Positions 46,030 to 54,275 of a stretch of 64,000 nucleotides of DNA are shown piece by piece. Within the stretch, counting starts at the first letter, position 1; the number at the start of each line of letters is the position of its first letter. The DNA lies in assembly GCA_014385025.1 (NCBI GenBank), contig JACRTB010000001.1, positions 62,001 to 126,000 of the forward strand, in the 5' to 3' direction. A program made the position numbers and the translations under genes. The DNA is from Yanshouia hominis (GTDB taxonomy: Bacteria > Bacillota > Clostridia > Oscillospirales > Ruminococcaceae). The notes beneath the pieces were generated by a model. The model had not been told where the DNA came from and searched no databases. It saw only the letters and a list, made by a program, of their open reading frames with translations.

Positions 46030-46242
46030 ATGGCCGCACGCGTTACCTTCGATCAGGACCGCTGCAAGGGCTGCGAGCTCTGCACCTCGGTCTGCCCCAG
46101 ACACATCGTCTTCATTGATACGAAAACGACCAACCGAAAGGGCTACCATCCCGCCGCGATTCTGGACCTCTCTCAGTGCATCGCCTGCGGGAGCTGCGCG
46201 AAAATCTGCCCGGATTCAATCATCACCGTAGAACGGCTGTAA
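46030..46242 (+). CDS. korD: 2-oxoacid:ferredoxin oxidoreductase, delta (ferredoxin) subunit
   Basis: A 70-residue 2[4Fe-4S] ferredoxin subunit. Two cluster motifs are present: CKGCELCTSVCP near residue 12 and CIACGSCAKICP near 48. It passes electrons from the 2-oxoacid oxidation to ferredoxin. AAGGAGG is 8 bases upstream. It is followed by alpha, beta and gamma subunits with 14, 5 and -4 bp spacing. Confidence 0.92.
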   Translation: MAARVTFDQDRCKGCELCTSVCPRHIVFIDTKTTNRKGYHPAAILDLSQCIACGSCAKICPDSIITVERL

Positions 46243-46256
46243 AGGAGGGAACGGAA

Positions 46257-47318
46257 ATGGCATTTGAACTCTGGAAGGGCAACGAGGCGATCGCGGAAGC
46301 GGCGGTCCGCGCCGGCTGCCGGTTCTTTTTCGGATACCCGATCACCCCGCAGAACGAAGTTCCCGAATACATGGCGCGCCGGCTGCCGGAGGTCGGAGGC
46401 TGCTTCTTACAGTCCGAGTCGGAGCTTGCCGCCATCAATATGGTCTACGGCGCGGCCGGCGCGGGCGCACGGGTCATGACCTCCTCCTCCTCACCGGGCA
46501 TCAGCCTCAAGCAGGAAGGAATTACCTATATGGCCGGCGCGGAGCTGCCCGCCGTCATCGTCAACGTGATGCGCGGCGGTCCCGGGCTGGGCACCATTCA
46601 GCCCGCGCAGGGGGATTATTACCAGGCCACCCGCGGCGGCGGCAACGGCGATTACCGTCTCGTCGTCCTCGCGCCCAACACGATTCAGGAGGCGGTCGAT
46701 CTGATGCAGGAGGCGTTCGATATCGCCGACTGCTACCGCAATCCGGTCATGCTGCTGGCTGACGGGATGATCGGCCAGATGATGGAGCCGCTGGAATGGC
46801 ACGAGCCCAGACACCGGGAGCTTCCCCCCAAGGACTGGGCGGCCGCGGGGCTGCATGGGCGCGGTTCCCACAACATCATCAATTCTCTTTTTATCGATCC
46901 CCTCGCCTGCGAGCGCCACAACAACCGCCTGCAGGAAAAATACCGCCTGATGGAGCAGCGGGAGCTGCGCTTTGAGGAGCGGGGCTGCGAGGGCGCCGAG
47001 GTTCTGTTCGTCGCCTACGGTTCCCCGTCGAGAATCGTGATGAGCGCCGTCGATCTGCTCGCCGCGCAGGGGGTAAAGGCCGGGCTGCTTCGTCCGGTCA
47101 CCGTCTGGCCCTACCCATACGAGCGGCTTGCCGCCCTCTCCCGCGAGCCCTCGGTTAAAGCGGTTGTCGCTGTAGAGATGAGCGCCGGGCAGATGCTCGA
47201 CGATGTGAAGATCGCGGTCGGCGGCTGCAAGCCCGTCACCTTTGTCGGGCACACCGGCGGAGTGATTCCCACCCAGCATGAAATCGCGGCGGCGGCTCTC
47301 GCCGCCCTCGGGAGGTGA
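46257..47318 (+). CDS. korA: 2-oxoacid:ferredoxin oxidoreductase, alpha subunit
   Basis: A 353-residue subunit of a 2-ketoglutarate/2-ketoisovalerate-type ferredoxin oxidoreductase. GNEAIAEAAVRAGCRFFFGYPITPQNEVPEYMA at the N-terminus (in parts), SESELAAINMVYGAAGAGARVMTSSSSPGISL near residue 60, and RPVTVWPYP near 282 are the KorA/VorB signatures. With beta it forms the thiamine-pyrophosphate active site. The exact 2-oxoacid is not determined by sequence. The start at 46257 follows AAAGGAGG. Confidence 0.93.
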   Translation: MAFELWKGNEAIAEAAVRAGCRFFFGYPITPQNEVPEYMARRLPEVGGCFLQSESELAAINMVYGAAGAGARVMTSSSSPGISLKQEGITYMAGAELPAVIVNVMRGGPGLGTIQPAQGDYYQATRGGGNGDYRLVVLAPNTIQEAVDLMQEAFDIADCYRNPVMLLADGMIGQMMEPLEWHEPRHRELPPKDWAAAGLHGRGSHNIINSLFIDPLACERHNNRLQEKYRLMEQRELRFEERGCEGAEVLFVAYGSPSRIVMSAVDLLAAQGVKAGLLRPVTVWPYPYERLAALSREPSVKAVVAVEMSAGQMLDDVKIAVGGCKPVTFVGHTGGVIPTQHEIAAAALAALGR

Positions 47319-47323
47319 ACGGT

Positions 47324-48076
47324 ATGGCAATCGTCTATCAAAAGTCCAAGGCCCTGACCGATAAGGAGCTTCACTATTGCCCAGGCTGCTCGCACGGCAT
47401 CATCCATAAGCTGGTGGCCGAGGTTCTCGAGGAGCTTGACCTCATCGATTCCGCCATTGGAATCTGTCCGGTCGGCTGTTCGGTATTCGCCTATGATTAC
47501 TTTGCCTGCGATATGCTTGAGGCGGCGCACGGCCGCGCGCCCGCGGTGGCCACCGGCGTCAAGCGGGTGCATCCGCGGTCGCCCGTTTTTACCTATCAGG
47601 GGGACGGCGACCTTGCCTCGATCGGCATGGGGGAAATTCTTCATGCGGCGATCCGCGGAGAAAAGATCACCACCATCTTTGTCAACAACGCCATTTACGG
47701 GATGACCGGGGGGCAGATGGCCCCGACCACCCTCATCGGACAGAAAACCACCACCTCTCCCCTTGGGCGGGACCCCTCCCACTGCGGCGGCCCTGCCCAT
47801 ATGGCCGAGCTGCTCGCCACCGTCGAGGGGGCGGCTTATGTGGAACGGGTCGCGGTCTACGATATTCCCCGTCTGAATCAGGCGAAGCGCGCCATCAAAA
47901 CCGCATTCGAGATGCAGATGCAGGGGGCGGGCTTTACCTTTGTCGAGGTACTTTCCGCCTGTCCGACCAACTGGGGCAAAACCCCGCTCGAAGCAGCCGA
48001 ATGGGTCAGGAAAGAGATGGTGCCGGTCTTCCCGCTCGGAGTGACCCGCGATATCCGAAAGGGGGCGGCGAAATGA
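47324..48076 (+). CDS. korB: 2-oxoacid:ferredoxin oxidoreductase, beta subunit
   Basis: A 250-residue TPP-binding subunit. CPGCSHGIIHKL near residue 18 is a cluster/TPP region. TYQGDGDLASIGMGEILHA near 92 is the TPP-Mg2+ motif (GDGD), and NNAIYGMTGGQMAPTT near 122 completes it. The start at 47324 follows GGGAGG by 8 bases; an upstream GTG in the same frame overlaps that RBS. Confidence 0.94.
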   Translation: MAIVYQKSKALTDKELHYCPGCSHGIIHKLVAEVLEELDLIDSAIGICPVGCSVFAYDYFACDMLEAAHGRAPAVATGVKRVHPRSPVFTYQGDGDLASIGMGEILHAAIRGEKITTIFVNNAIYGMTGGQMAPTTLIGQKTTTSPLGRDPSHCGGPAHMAELLATVEGAAYVERVAVYDIPRLNQAKRAIKTAFEMQMQGAGFTFVEVLSACPTNWGKTPLEAAEWVRKEMVPVFPLGVTRDIRKGAAK

Positions 48077-48615
48077 CCCATGAAATTATCATCTCCGGCT
48101 TTGGCGGTCAAGGTGTCATGGCCATCGGCAAAACGATGGTCGAGGCGGGCATGGAGGAAGGACTCTTCGTCTCCTGGCTGCCCTCCTACGGCCCTGAGAT
48201 GCGCGGCGGCACCGCAAACTGCTCGGTGGTGCTCTCGGATCAGCCTGTCGGCTCGCCGGTGGTGCTCAATCCAAACGAGCTGATCGCCATGAACAAGCCC
48301 TCCCTGCTCAAGTTCGAAAAGGAGGTCCTCCCCGGCGGAATTATCCTGATCAACAGCTCGATCGTCGAGCTGAAGGCGCAGAGAAGCGACGTTTCCGCCT
48401 ATTATATCCCCTGCATCGAGATCGCCAACGACCTTGGAAATCCCAAGACCGCCAACATGGCGATGCTCGGCGCCTATCTGGAGGCATCCGGCGTGCTTCG
48501 GCCCGAAACGGTGCACAGGATGCTGGCGCATATTTTCCATGGTCCAAAAGCCGGACTGATCGACATCAACATCGAAGCGATGTCGCGCGGCGCGGCCTGT
48601 GTCTCAGGCGGCTGA
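48073..48615 (+). CDS. korC: 2-oxoacid:ferredoxin oxidoreductase, gamma subunit
   Basis: A 180-residue gamma subunit. EIIISGFGGQGVMAIGKTMVEAG at the N-terminus and SYGPEMRGGTANCSVVLSD near residue 38 are diagnostic. It overlaps korB as ATGA. The end of this gene (RGAACVSGG and stop) is repeated in the downstream array. It is the last gene of the operon. Confidence 0.94.
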   Translation: MTHEIIISGFGGQGVMAIGKTMVEAGMEEGLFVSWLPSYGPEMRGGTANCSVVLSDQPVGSPVVLNPNELIAMNKPSLLKFEKEVLPGGIILINSSIVELKAQRSDVSAYYIPCIEIANDLGNPKTANMAMLGAYLEASGVLRPETVHRMLAHIFHGPKAGLIDINIEAMSRGAACVSGG

Positions 48616-48868
48616 ACCAAAAACGGCGGCGCCAGCCCCTGCGGAAAAGACCGAACCCTCTTCTCGTACTCTCTCTATCGAGGCAATATCTCACAGCGCG
48701 GCGCGGCCCGCGCCTCGGACGGCTGAATCAAAAGCGGCGGCGCCGTCCCCATGCGGAAGAGACCGAACCCTCTTCTCGGTCTCTCTATCAAGGTAATATC
48801 TCACAGCACAGTACGGCGCGGCCCCGCCTCAGGCGGCCAAACCAAAAACGGCGGCGCCGTCCCCATAC
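48584..48868 (+). repeat. 111-114-bp tandem copies of the korC 3' end
   Basis: The korC tail with its stop (GGCTGA at 48610) recurs as GGCTGA at 48721 and, changed to GGCCAA, at 48835. Each is preceded by a GCGGCGCGGCC-like segment and followed by (A)AACGGCGGCGCC. Between units, GACCGAACCCTCTTCTCG and CTCTATC recur. No RBS or continued gene is seen. Confidence 0.88.
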
Positions 48869-48869
48869 A

Positions 48870-48901
48870 AAAGCAGCCGGAATCCCCTTTCCGGCTGCTT
48901 T
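48870..48901 (+). terminator. terminator of the kor operon
   Basis: Perfect 13-bp stem AAAGCAGCCGGAA / TTCCGGCTGCTTT with a 6-base loop, just after the repeat array. Confidence 0.8.
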
Positions 48902-48903
48902 GC

Positions 48904-48963
48904 GCTATACTTTGGCAGGTGTGTCGGGTGGCAATACGCCTGACACACCTGCCAAAGTATAGC
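48904..48963. repeat. 22-bp perfect inverted repeat (long hairpin)
   Basis: Arms 48904-48925 and 48942-48963 are perfect complements (GCTATACTTTGGCAGGTGTG...), and further GG/CC pairs inside shorten the loop. It starts 3 bp after the kor terminator and lies 88 bp before the birA promoter. The reason is unknown; see findings. Confidence 0.9.
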
Positions 48964-49050
48964 AAAATCCAGCGTCACGCAGACGCCGGCAGTATGAAGC
49001 CCTGACGGAACTTCTTCATGCCGTTCTTTTAGGGACGATCCCGGCTGCGT

Positions 49051-49079
49051 TTGACGGAAAGGCTCGGGTGCGGTATAAT
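49051..49079 (+). promoter_or_regulatory. birA promoter
   Basis: TTGACG (49051-49056), 17-base spacer, TATAAT (49074-49079), 30 bp before the start. No clear biotin-operator dyad was found. Confidence 0.85.
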
Positions 49080-49108
49080 CCCATCAGAAGATAGGCGAGG
49101 TGAAAGCG

Positions 49109-50107
49109 ATGACGGTAAAACAGTCGGTCCTGCGCGCGCTTGGGGAAGCACGCGGCGCCAGCGTCTCGGGGGAGGCGCTCGCCCAATCGCTCGGGGTTTC
49201 CCGCGCGGCGGTCTGGAAGGCGATAAAATCGCTTCAGGGGGAGGGATATCGGATTTCGGCGGGAACCAACCGCGGCTACCGACTCGAGGAATGCCCTGAT
49301 CTGCTCACCGCGGAGGGTATTTCCGCGATGCTTCCTCTGGAGCTTGCACAGCTCGACCTGCGGGTCTTTGACGAGATCGATTCCACCAACCTTGAGGCGA
49401 AACGTCTCGCCATGACCGGCCTGTCCCGCTGTGCGGTTGTTGCGGACCACCAGACCGCCGGACGAGGCAGACTCGGGCGTAGCTTTTACTCCCCGCCGGG
49501 GTGCGGCATCTACACCAGTCTGCTGCTGCGTCCCCGCCCCGATCAGCTCGCTGACGTCACCCTGCTGACCACCGCCGCCGGGGTGGCGGTATGCCGCGCG
49601 CTCGAAAGGGCGGCGGGGGTGCAGGCCGAAATCAAATGGGTCAACGACCTGTACCTCAACGGGAAGAAAATCTGCGGCATCCTGACCGAAGGCGTTACCG
49701 ACTTTGAAAGCGGAATGATCGAGAGCGTTGTGATCGGGTATGGGATTAATTTTCGGGACGATGCGCATCTGCCGGAAGAGCTGCGTTCCATCGTCGGCTC
49801 GGTCTTCGGCGCCGAGCCCCCCACCGTCACCCGCAGCGCCCTTGCCGCCGCCATGCTGGCTGAGCTGCTTCCGCTGGCCGAGGATCTTTCCTCCCGCAGC
49901 TTTCTGCCGGAGTACCGCCGCCGTTCGATGCTGCTCGGCCGGGAAATCGTCTTTTCCCGCGCGGGCGGCCGCTTTGCGGCTGTCGCAGAAGAAATCGATG
50001 ATGACGGCGGTCTTGTCGTCCGTCTGCCGGATGGCAGTCGTGAGACACTGCGCTCCGGTGAAGTGAGCGTGCGCACTGCCGAATCCGCCGGCACACTGCC
50101 CGAGTAG
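49109..50107 (+). CDS. birA: Bifunctional biotin--protein ligase / biotin operon repressor
   Basis: A 332-residue class II BirA. The N-terminal winged helix (ASVSGEALAQSLGVSRAAVWKAIKSL near residues 15-45, in parts) is followed by the ligase domain: DEIDSTNLEAKR near 90, the biotin loop QTAGRGRLGRSFYSPPG near 116, and IKWVNDLYLNGKKICGIL near 175. The C-terminal SH3-like domain ends the protein. It adds biotin to carboxylases and may repress biotin genes. The start at 49109 has GAGGTG 6 bases upstream. Confidence 0.94.
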   Translation: MTVKQSVLRALGEARGASVSGEALAQSLGVSRAAVWKAIKSLQGEGYRISAGTNRGYRLEECPDLLTAEGISAMLPLELAQLDLRVFDEIDSTNLEAKRLAMTGLSRCAVVADHQTAGRGRLGRSFYSPPGCGIYTSLLLRPRPDQLADVTLLTTAAGVAVCRALERAAGVQAEIKWVNDLYLNGKKICGILTEGVTDFESGMIESVVIGYGINFRDDAHLPEELRSIVGSVFGAEPPTVTRSALAAAMLAELLPLAEDLSSRSFLPEYRRRSMLLGREIVFSRAGGRFAAVAEEIDDDGGLVVRLPDGSRETLRSGEVSVRTAESAGTLPE

Positions 50108-50142
50108 CACCGCCCGAATCGCACTGCTTCTCATACGGTTTT

Positions 50143-50176
50143 GCCGCCCGCGCCCGCGCGGGCGGCTGCGCTTTTT
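50143..50176 (+). terminator. birA terminator
   Basis: Perfect 10-bp GC stem (GCCGCCCGCG / CGCGGGCGGC), 4-base loop, then a T-run (50172-50176). Confidence 0.8.
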
Positions 50177-50595
50177 CACCAGTAAACGCGCGGCGCCCAA
50201 CTGGATTTTAACGTCCACGCGGGCAGGCGCTCTGCGGCGGCCGGAATCGCTCCCGGCGGCTCAAATCGTCCCGGCGGCACCGGGAACCCTTACTTTGTCG
50301 GGGAAGGGCGGCCGTTCGGCCAAAACGTTTTCTACAAGTCCAGCGGACCGAAATGCGGTCCAAAACGGACCTCATCCAACCTGTTGTCGGGAACATTCCC
50401 AGGATTAATTTTGCAGAGCCGGACGGCTTCCATGGCTCCGACTTTATGAAAATTCCCGCCCGACGGTCGGAAAAGACAGCCCTCCCGGTCCTCGGATGTC
50501 CCCTCCGTCCCCGAAAGCCGCCGCGCGCGGCTTTTCCTTTTTTTGCTGTTTAACGGTATCTTTTCGTACCAATCCTTTGATTTATACTATGTTCA
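50177..50595. other. intergenic stretch without a supported gene
   Basis: About 420 bp of GC-rich sequence. Short frames lack ribosome binding sites and family signals. Near its end is a terminator-like hairpin (stem AAAGCCGC/GCGGCTTT, 50514-50534, followed by a T7 run), so a small transcript, possibly an untranslated RNA, could end there; no known RNA family was recognised. Confidence 0.5.
50514..50544 (+). terminator. terminator-like hairpin with T7 run
   Basis: Stem 50514-50521 / 50527-50534, 5-base loop, and a T run at 50538-50544. No gene that it would serve is apparent directly upstream. Confidence 0.6.
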
Positions 50596-50624
50596 TTGCT
50601 TTTTGCATCTGATTAGGCTATGCT
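50596..50624 (+). promoter_or_regulatory. promoter of the membrane protein gene at 50675
   Basis: TTGCTT (50596-50601), 17-base spacer, TATGCT (50619-50624), 51 bp before the TTG start. Confidence 0.6.
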
Positions 50625-50674
50625 AGGAGCAAAGGATTCCGATCTTTTCCAATTCTGAACAGGAGGATTGCCAT

Positions 50675-52453
50675 TTGAAAAGAAATCATTCATTTTCCCT
50701 GCCGCGGACTTCCTTCGGCAGAACTGTTCTCAGCCTGCTGATCACTCTGGCGGTAGGGGCGGTTTATTTCTACGTTTCGCTGCCCGCTCTCAATCCGCAG
50801 GACGGGGAATTCTACGGCTTTGTGGGATTTCTCTGTCTCATCTATGTCATCTGCGTTTTTATCTTTTCAGGCAGGCCGCATGACAATGACGCCACCACCC
50901 CCGCCGAAAACCTCCGAAGCTGGCTGCGCTTTATCCGCAGGCAGTGCCTGCCGGCAGGACTTCTTTTTGTGGGACTGCTGGCGGTGGCGGCGGTCGGCAC
51001 AGTGCTTTCGATGCCTGTTTTCCGCGCCGGAGCCTACCGGGAGCTTTTACAGGTGCAGGACGGCAGCTTCTCAGAGGATGTGGCGCAGATCTCCTTTTCC
51101 GAGATTCCAACCCTTGACCGCACCTCCGCCGAATATCTGGGCGACCGCCAGATGGGCACTCTGAGCGACATGGTCAGCCAGTTCGAATATTCGAACGATT
51201 CCACACAGATCAACTATCAGGGCCGTCCGGTGCGGGTGGCGCCGATCAGCTATGCCGACCTCTTCAAATGGGTCACCAACCGCAGAAATGGTCTTCCCGC
51301 CTATGTGGTGGTGGACATGGTTTCGCAGGAAGCTACCGTCGTCCGCCTGCCCGAAGGGATGAAATACTCCTTTTCGGAGCCTCTGAACCGTAATATCCTG
51401 CGCCATCTGCGTTTTTCTTATCCCACCTTTATGTTTTCCACCCCTGAATTTGAAGTCGATGAGGATGGACATCCATGGTGGATTGCGCCCCGCCTCGTCA
51501 AGACGATCGGCCTGTTCGGCGGCGTCGATATCCGGGGCGCGGTTCTGGTCGATGCGGTGAGCGGCGAAAGCAGGTATTACGAGGAGGTTCCCACATGGGT
51601 GGACACCCTCTATAATCCCGACCTGATCATGCAGCAGTATAATTACCATGGGACCCTCGTCCGCGGCTTCATCAACTCGGTGCTCGGACAGCGGGATGTG
51701 ACGATGGCCACCCGCGGCTACAACTATATTGCAATGAACGATGACGTTTACGCCTATACCGGCGTGACCTCGGCCAACTCCGACCAGTCGAACCTTGGCT
51801 TCCTGCTCTGCAACATGCGCACAAAGGAAACGCATTTTTACAGCGCCCCCGGTGCGACCGAAGCGGCCGCCATGCAGTCGGCGATGGGCGTCGTACAGGA
51901 TCTTGGCTATCAGGCAACCTTTCCGCTGCTGCTGAACATCGCCGGACAGCCCACCTACTTCATCCCTCTCAAGGATGCGACCCAGCTGGTCAAAATGTAT
52001 GCGATGGTCAACGTCGCTCAATACCAGATCGTGGCCACCGGCTCCAGCGTCCCGGCCTGTGAGCAGAGCTATGTCCGGATGCTGGCCGACAAGGGAGTTA
52101 CCCAGCCGCAGCAGAGGCCCGAAACCCAGTCGCAGGGCCCAATTGAGGAAATCCGCAGCGCCGTCCTCGATGGAACGACCTGCTATTTTCTGCGCCTGCG
52201 CGGCGAGGAAGCCTTCTATGCCGTCTCAGCCGCCGAAAACCGGACGGTCGTGACCCTTAACCCCGGCGACGAGGTCATCATCGACCATGCTCCGCCCTCC
52301 GAGGAAGCGGGGTCCGCCATCCTCGACGGCTACCGCTTTACCCTGATCCGCCGCGCGGCTCCGCAGGCCCCCGCACCGGAGCAGCCGCTCTCCGCCGCGG
52401 AAAGCGGGCCTTCGGAAGCGGCATCTTCCCAGCCCGCCGGAGAAAATCCCTGA
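50675..52453 (+). CDS. Large membrane-anchored protein of unknown function
   Basis: A 592-residue protein with three hydrophobic segments near residues 17-37, 47-65 and 92-112, then a long extracytoplasmic domain to about residue 560 and a Pro/Ala/Ser/Glu-rich tail. The domain includes regular alpha/beta text such as LPAYVVVDMVSQEATVV, RLVKTIGLFGGVDIRGAVLVDAVSGE and LLLNIAGQPTYFIPLKDATQLVKMYAMVN, which resembles PepSY-like repeats seen in CvpA-neighbour Firmicutes membrane proteins. Function is not known. The start codon is TTG at 50675, fixed by AGGAGG 8 bases upstream. It is monocistronic. Confidence 0.82.
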   Translation: MKRNHSFSLPRTSFGRTVLSLLITLAVGAVYFYVSLPALNPQDGEFYGFVGFLCLIYVICVFIFSGRPHDNDATTPAENLRSWLRFIRRQCLPAGLLFVGLLAVAAVGTVLSMPVFRAGAYRELLQVQDGSFSEDVAQISFSEIPTLDRTSAEYLGDRQMGTLSDMVSQFEYSNDSTQINYQGRPVRVAPISYADLFKWVTNRRNGLPAYVVVDMVSQEATVVRLPEGMKYSFSEPLNRNILRHLRFSYPTFMFSTPEFEVDEDGHPWWIAPRLVKTIGLFGGVDIRGAVLVDAVSGESRYYEEVPTWVDTLYNPDLIMQQYNYHGTLVRGFINSVLGQRDVTMATRGYNYIAMNDDVYAYTGVTSANSDQSNLGFLLCNMRTKETHFYSAPGATEAAAMQSAMGVVQDLGYQATFPLLLNIAGQPTYFIPLKDATQLVKMYAMVNVAQYQIVATGSSVPACEQSYVRMLADKGVTQPQQRPETQSQGPIEEIRSAVLDGTTCYFLRLRGEEAFYAVSAAENRTVVTLNPGDEVIIDHAPPSEEAGSAILDGYRFTLIRRAAPQAPAPEQPLSAAESGPSEAASSQPAGENP

Positions 52454-52957
52454 ATGCCTCGGCTTCCAAAGCGCCGGCCGCAAAAGGGAGTCAAAGCCGC
52501 GCGATGAACGTGTAAAATGCTCCGGTCTTCGAAGGCTGTGATACCGGTTTGCCATTCAAGAAATCCCCAATTGTTTTTAACGGTATCCGGCGCGGCGTTT
52601 CCTATCCCCGAGCGAGCGGAGCCGTCCCTTCCCCCGTTTGCCGCCGCAGCGAGTGCGCAAAGCAAGCCTGCGGCGCCCAAAGGAGCTCACCTTTATGCAT
52701 CTGCCCCATCTTTTGTTTTGCGATTTATTGTCACTGCGCCGCGCGCAATCCCGCCGATGAAAAAGCATCACCGCCGCCTGTCGGGCATTGATAACCCCGT
52801 ACGCAGCGGCAAAAAAAGGGTTCCGCCTTTAGATGAATACCGATAAGGAAGTAACAAAAGCAAACAAACCAAACGGCTGACAAACAGGATTGCAAACAGA
52901 AACAGGGAGTTAATCACTTTCAAAAGTGGTTTTCTCTCTGTTTTTCTATCTCCGCAT
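52454..52957. other. intergenic boundary between host sequence and the low-GC island
   Basis: No supported gene. Sequence is GC-rich to about 52,840 and turns AT-rich after that, marking the approximate edge of the accessory island. A large imperfect hairpin (AAACAG...CTGTTT with an inner CACTTT/AAAGTG) occupies about 52,900-52,943. Confidence 0.6.
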
Positions 52958-53071
52958 TGTTACGCAGTAGAACCTCATTTTTGAGGGAAAAGGTATAAAA
53001 CCATTACCCTGCTATTATCATGCCCTGTAAGCCACCTAAATCAAGGCTTTTTTGCCCTCTACTGCGTAACA
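52958..53071. repeat. 14-bp perfect inverted repeat near the island edge
   Basis: TGTTACGCAGTAGA (52958-52971) and its exact complement (53058-53071) flank 86 bp. It could be the ends of a small non-autonomous element or a recombination site of the island. Confidence 0.7.
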
Positions 53072-53152
53072 TGACTATGGCAATTCATGTGGTTGTTTTT
53101 GATAAACAAAGTTTGTGCGTAGTTACGGCTACCGGTGTTGAATTATCCGATA

Positions 53153-53195
53153 TTGGATTTTCCGATATCGGGTAATCCGACGTCGGAAAATCCAA
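53153..53195. repeat. 19-bp nearly perfect inverted repeat
   Basis: Arms 53153-53171 and 53177-53195 match at 17 of 19 positions (TTGGATTTTCCGATATCGG against the complement of the other arm), with GTAAT between. Shorter TCCGATA dyads nest inside. It is in a 400-bp gene-free stretch after the HTH gene of the island. Confidence 0.75.
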
Positions 53196-53410
53196 CGCAA
53201 TTAAATAAAGATATATAAAGTAAAGATAAAATAATTACGGATTCAATCAATTACCCATTCCTTTCCATTCCTCAATTTTTCTATCCATAAGCTATTGGAA
53301 CAGAAGTGAAAGGAAACGGAAATAATTATCTGTTCAGAAAATCCATAATTCATAGGGAGCGCAAGCGGTCTATCCGATTGCGCTCTTGGCTGCCACATAG
53401 CAAGGACAGG

Positions 53411-53458
53411 GAAAACCGTCAAGGACGCGAAGCGCGAAGTTTATCCTTGACGGTTTTC
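53411..53458 (-). terminator. terminator after the island HTH gene
   Basis: Perfect 15-bp stem GAAAACCGTCAAGGA / TCCTTGACGGTTTTC with an 18-base loop; the minus strand shows TTTTC at the stem end. It lies 18 bp past the HTH stop. Confidence 0.7.
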
Positions 53459-53475
53459 TCAGGCTTTGCTAATCG

Positions 53476-53679
53476 CTATCGGTCAAAGCGAAATTGCAGG
53501 ATAGCTTTGATAAGCTGTGCTTGTAGGCGGTCTTGAATATCGCTGTTGAAATGCCCTTTATACTTGGACAGATATTTAATGCGTGGCCTATAATGCTGTA
53601 AAACAAGTTCAATCGCTTCCGGCTCTCCGGCGACTGCTTTTTCAATGATTTCAAAGGGTATCAGCTTCTTGTTCCTCAT
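53476..53679 (-). CDS. Conjugative-element HTH protein (Tn916 Orf8-like)
   Basis: A 67-residue protein matching the small helix-turn-helix proteins of Tn916/Tn1549 elements: LIPFEIIEKAVAGEPEAIELVLQHY at the N-terminus (in parts), KYLSKYKGHFNSDIQDRLQ and AQLIKAILQFRF at the end. In Tn916 the equivalent lies with a sigma-like gene just ahead of xis and int and regulates transfer or excision genes. Here it overlaps the sigma gene by 29 bp, but no xis or int follows. Confidence 0.85.
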   Translation of the reverse strand: MRNKKLIPFEIIEKAVAGEPEAIELVLQHYRPRIKYLSKYKGHFNSDIQDRLQAQLIKAILQFRFDR

Positions 53680-54112
53680 GTTCTAATCTCTCCATTTCCT
53701 TTCGCAGCTGCTTTAAGGCTGTTAACTTCCAGTAATTCGTTGTACTTCTGTTTCGTCCATATTCTTTTCCGATTTGAGTGTCGGTAAGTCCGAAGAAAAA
53801 GTACAGAAACAAAATATTTTGCCTTTGCTCGGTCAATTTCAATAGTGCGTCGGCTAACCGTTTACTTGCAACAACAATCTCTTGCCCTTTTACAACAAAG
53901 ATAGTCGGTTGGTCGTATTGCTCAAAATAAGTATCCGTTGAGAATGCTTCAAAAGATGTTTCGGATATTAAGTATTCAAGCGATACTTCTCGTTTCTGTT
54001 TTCGCCCAAAATCTCGGTATGCGCTAATTGCTGCGTTGCGGAGAACGATTTTGCAAAAGGCATTAAAAGCGTATTCGATATGCTCCATAAATTGTTCGGA
54101 ATATCTCATCAT
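53651..54112 (-). CDS. Conjugative-element sigma-70-like regulator (Tn916 Orf7-like)
   Basis: A 153-residue sigma-factor-like protein. FMEHIEYAFNAFCKIVLRNAAI at the N-terminus resembles region 2, and the C-terminal region 4 has LTEQRQNILFLYFFFGLTDTQIGKEYGRNRSTTNYWKL (in parts). Such proteins are found in Tn916-family ICEs next to the HTH gene. The start at 54112 follows AGGAGAGGAG. Together these mark the regulatory end of an ICE. Confidence 0.85.
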   Translation of the reverse strand: MMRYSEQFMEHIEYAFNAFCKIVLRNAAISAYRDFGRKQKREVSLEYLISETSFEAFSTDTYFEQYDQPTIFVVKGQEIVVASKRLADALLKLTEQRQNILFLYFFFGLTDTQIGKEYGRNRSTTNYWKLTALKQLRKEMERLEHEEQEADTL

Positions 54113-54275
54113 AACTCTCCTCTCCTTTTGACAGGGGATATGAGAGCAAATGCCCATACAGCAAAGGCGTACAGGCATTTGAGAAATATGTGCTATAAAA
54201 GCATATCAAATCGTCCCTGTCAAATCTCGTTTTTTTATTTGCAGGGCTGCTTCATCATGTACTGTTTTGATAGAA

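Noticed and set aside
52517..52846. 109-codon plus-strand frame between the membrane protein and the island
   Set aside because: No RBS and low-complexity composition; it is not supported as a gene.
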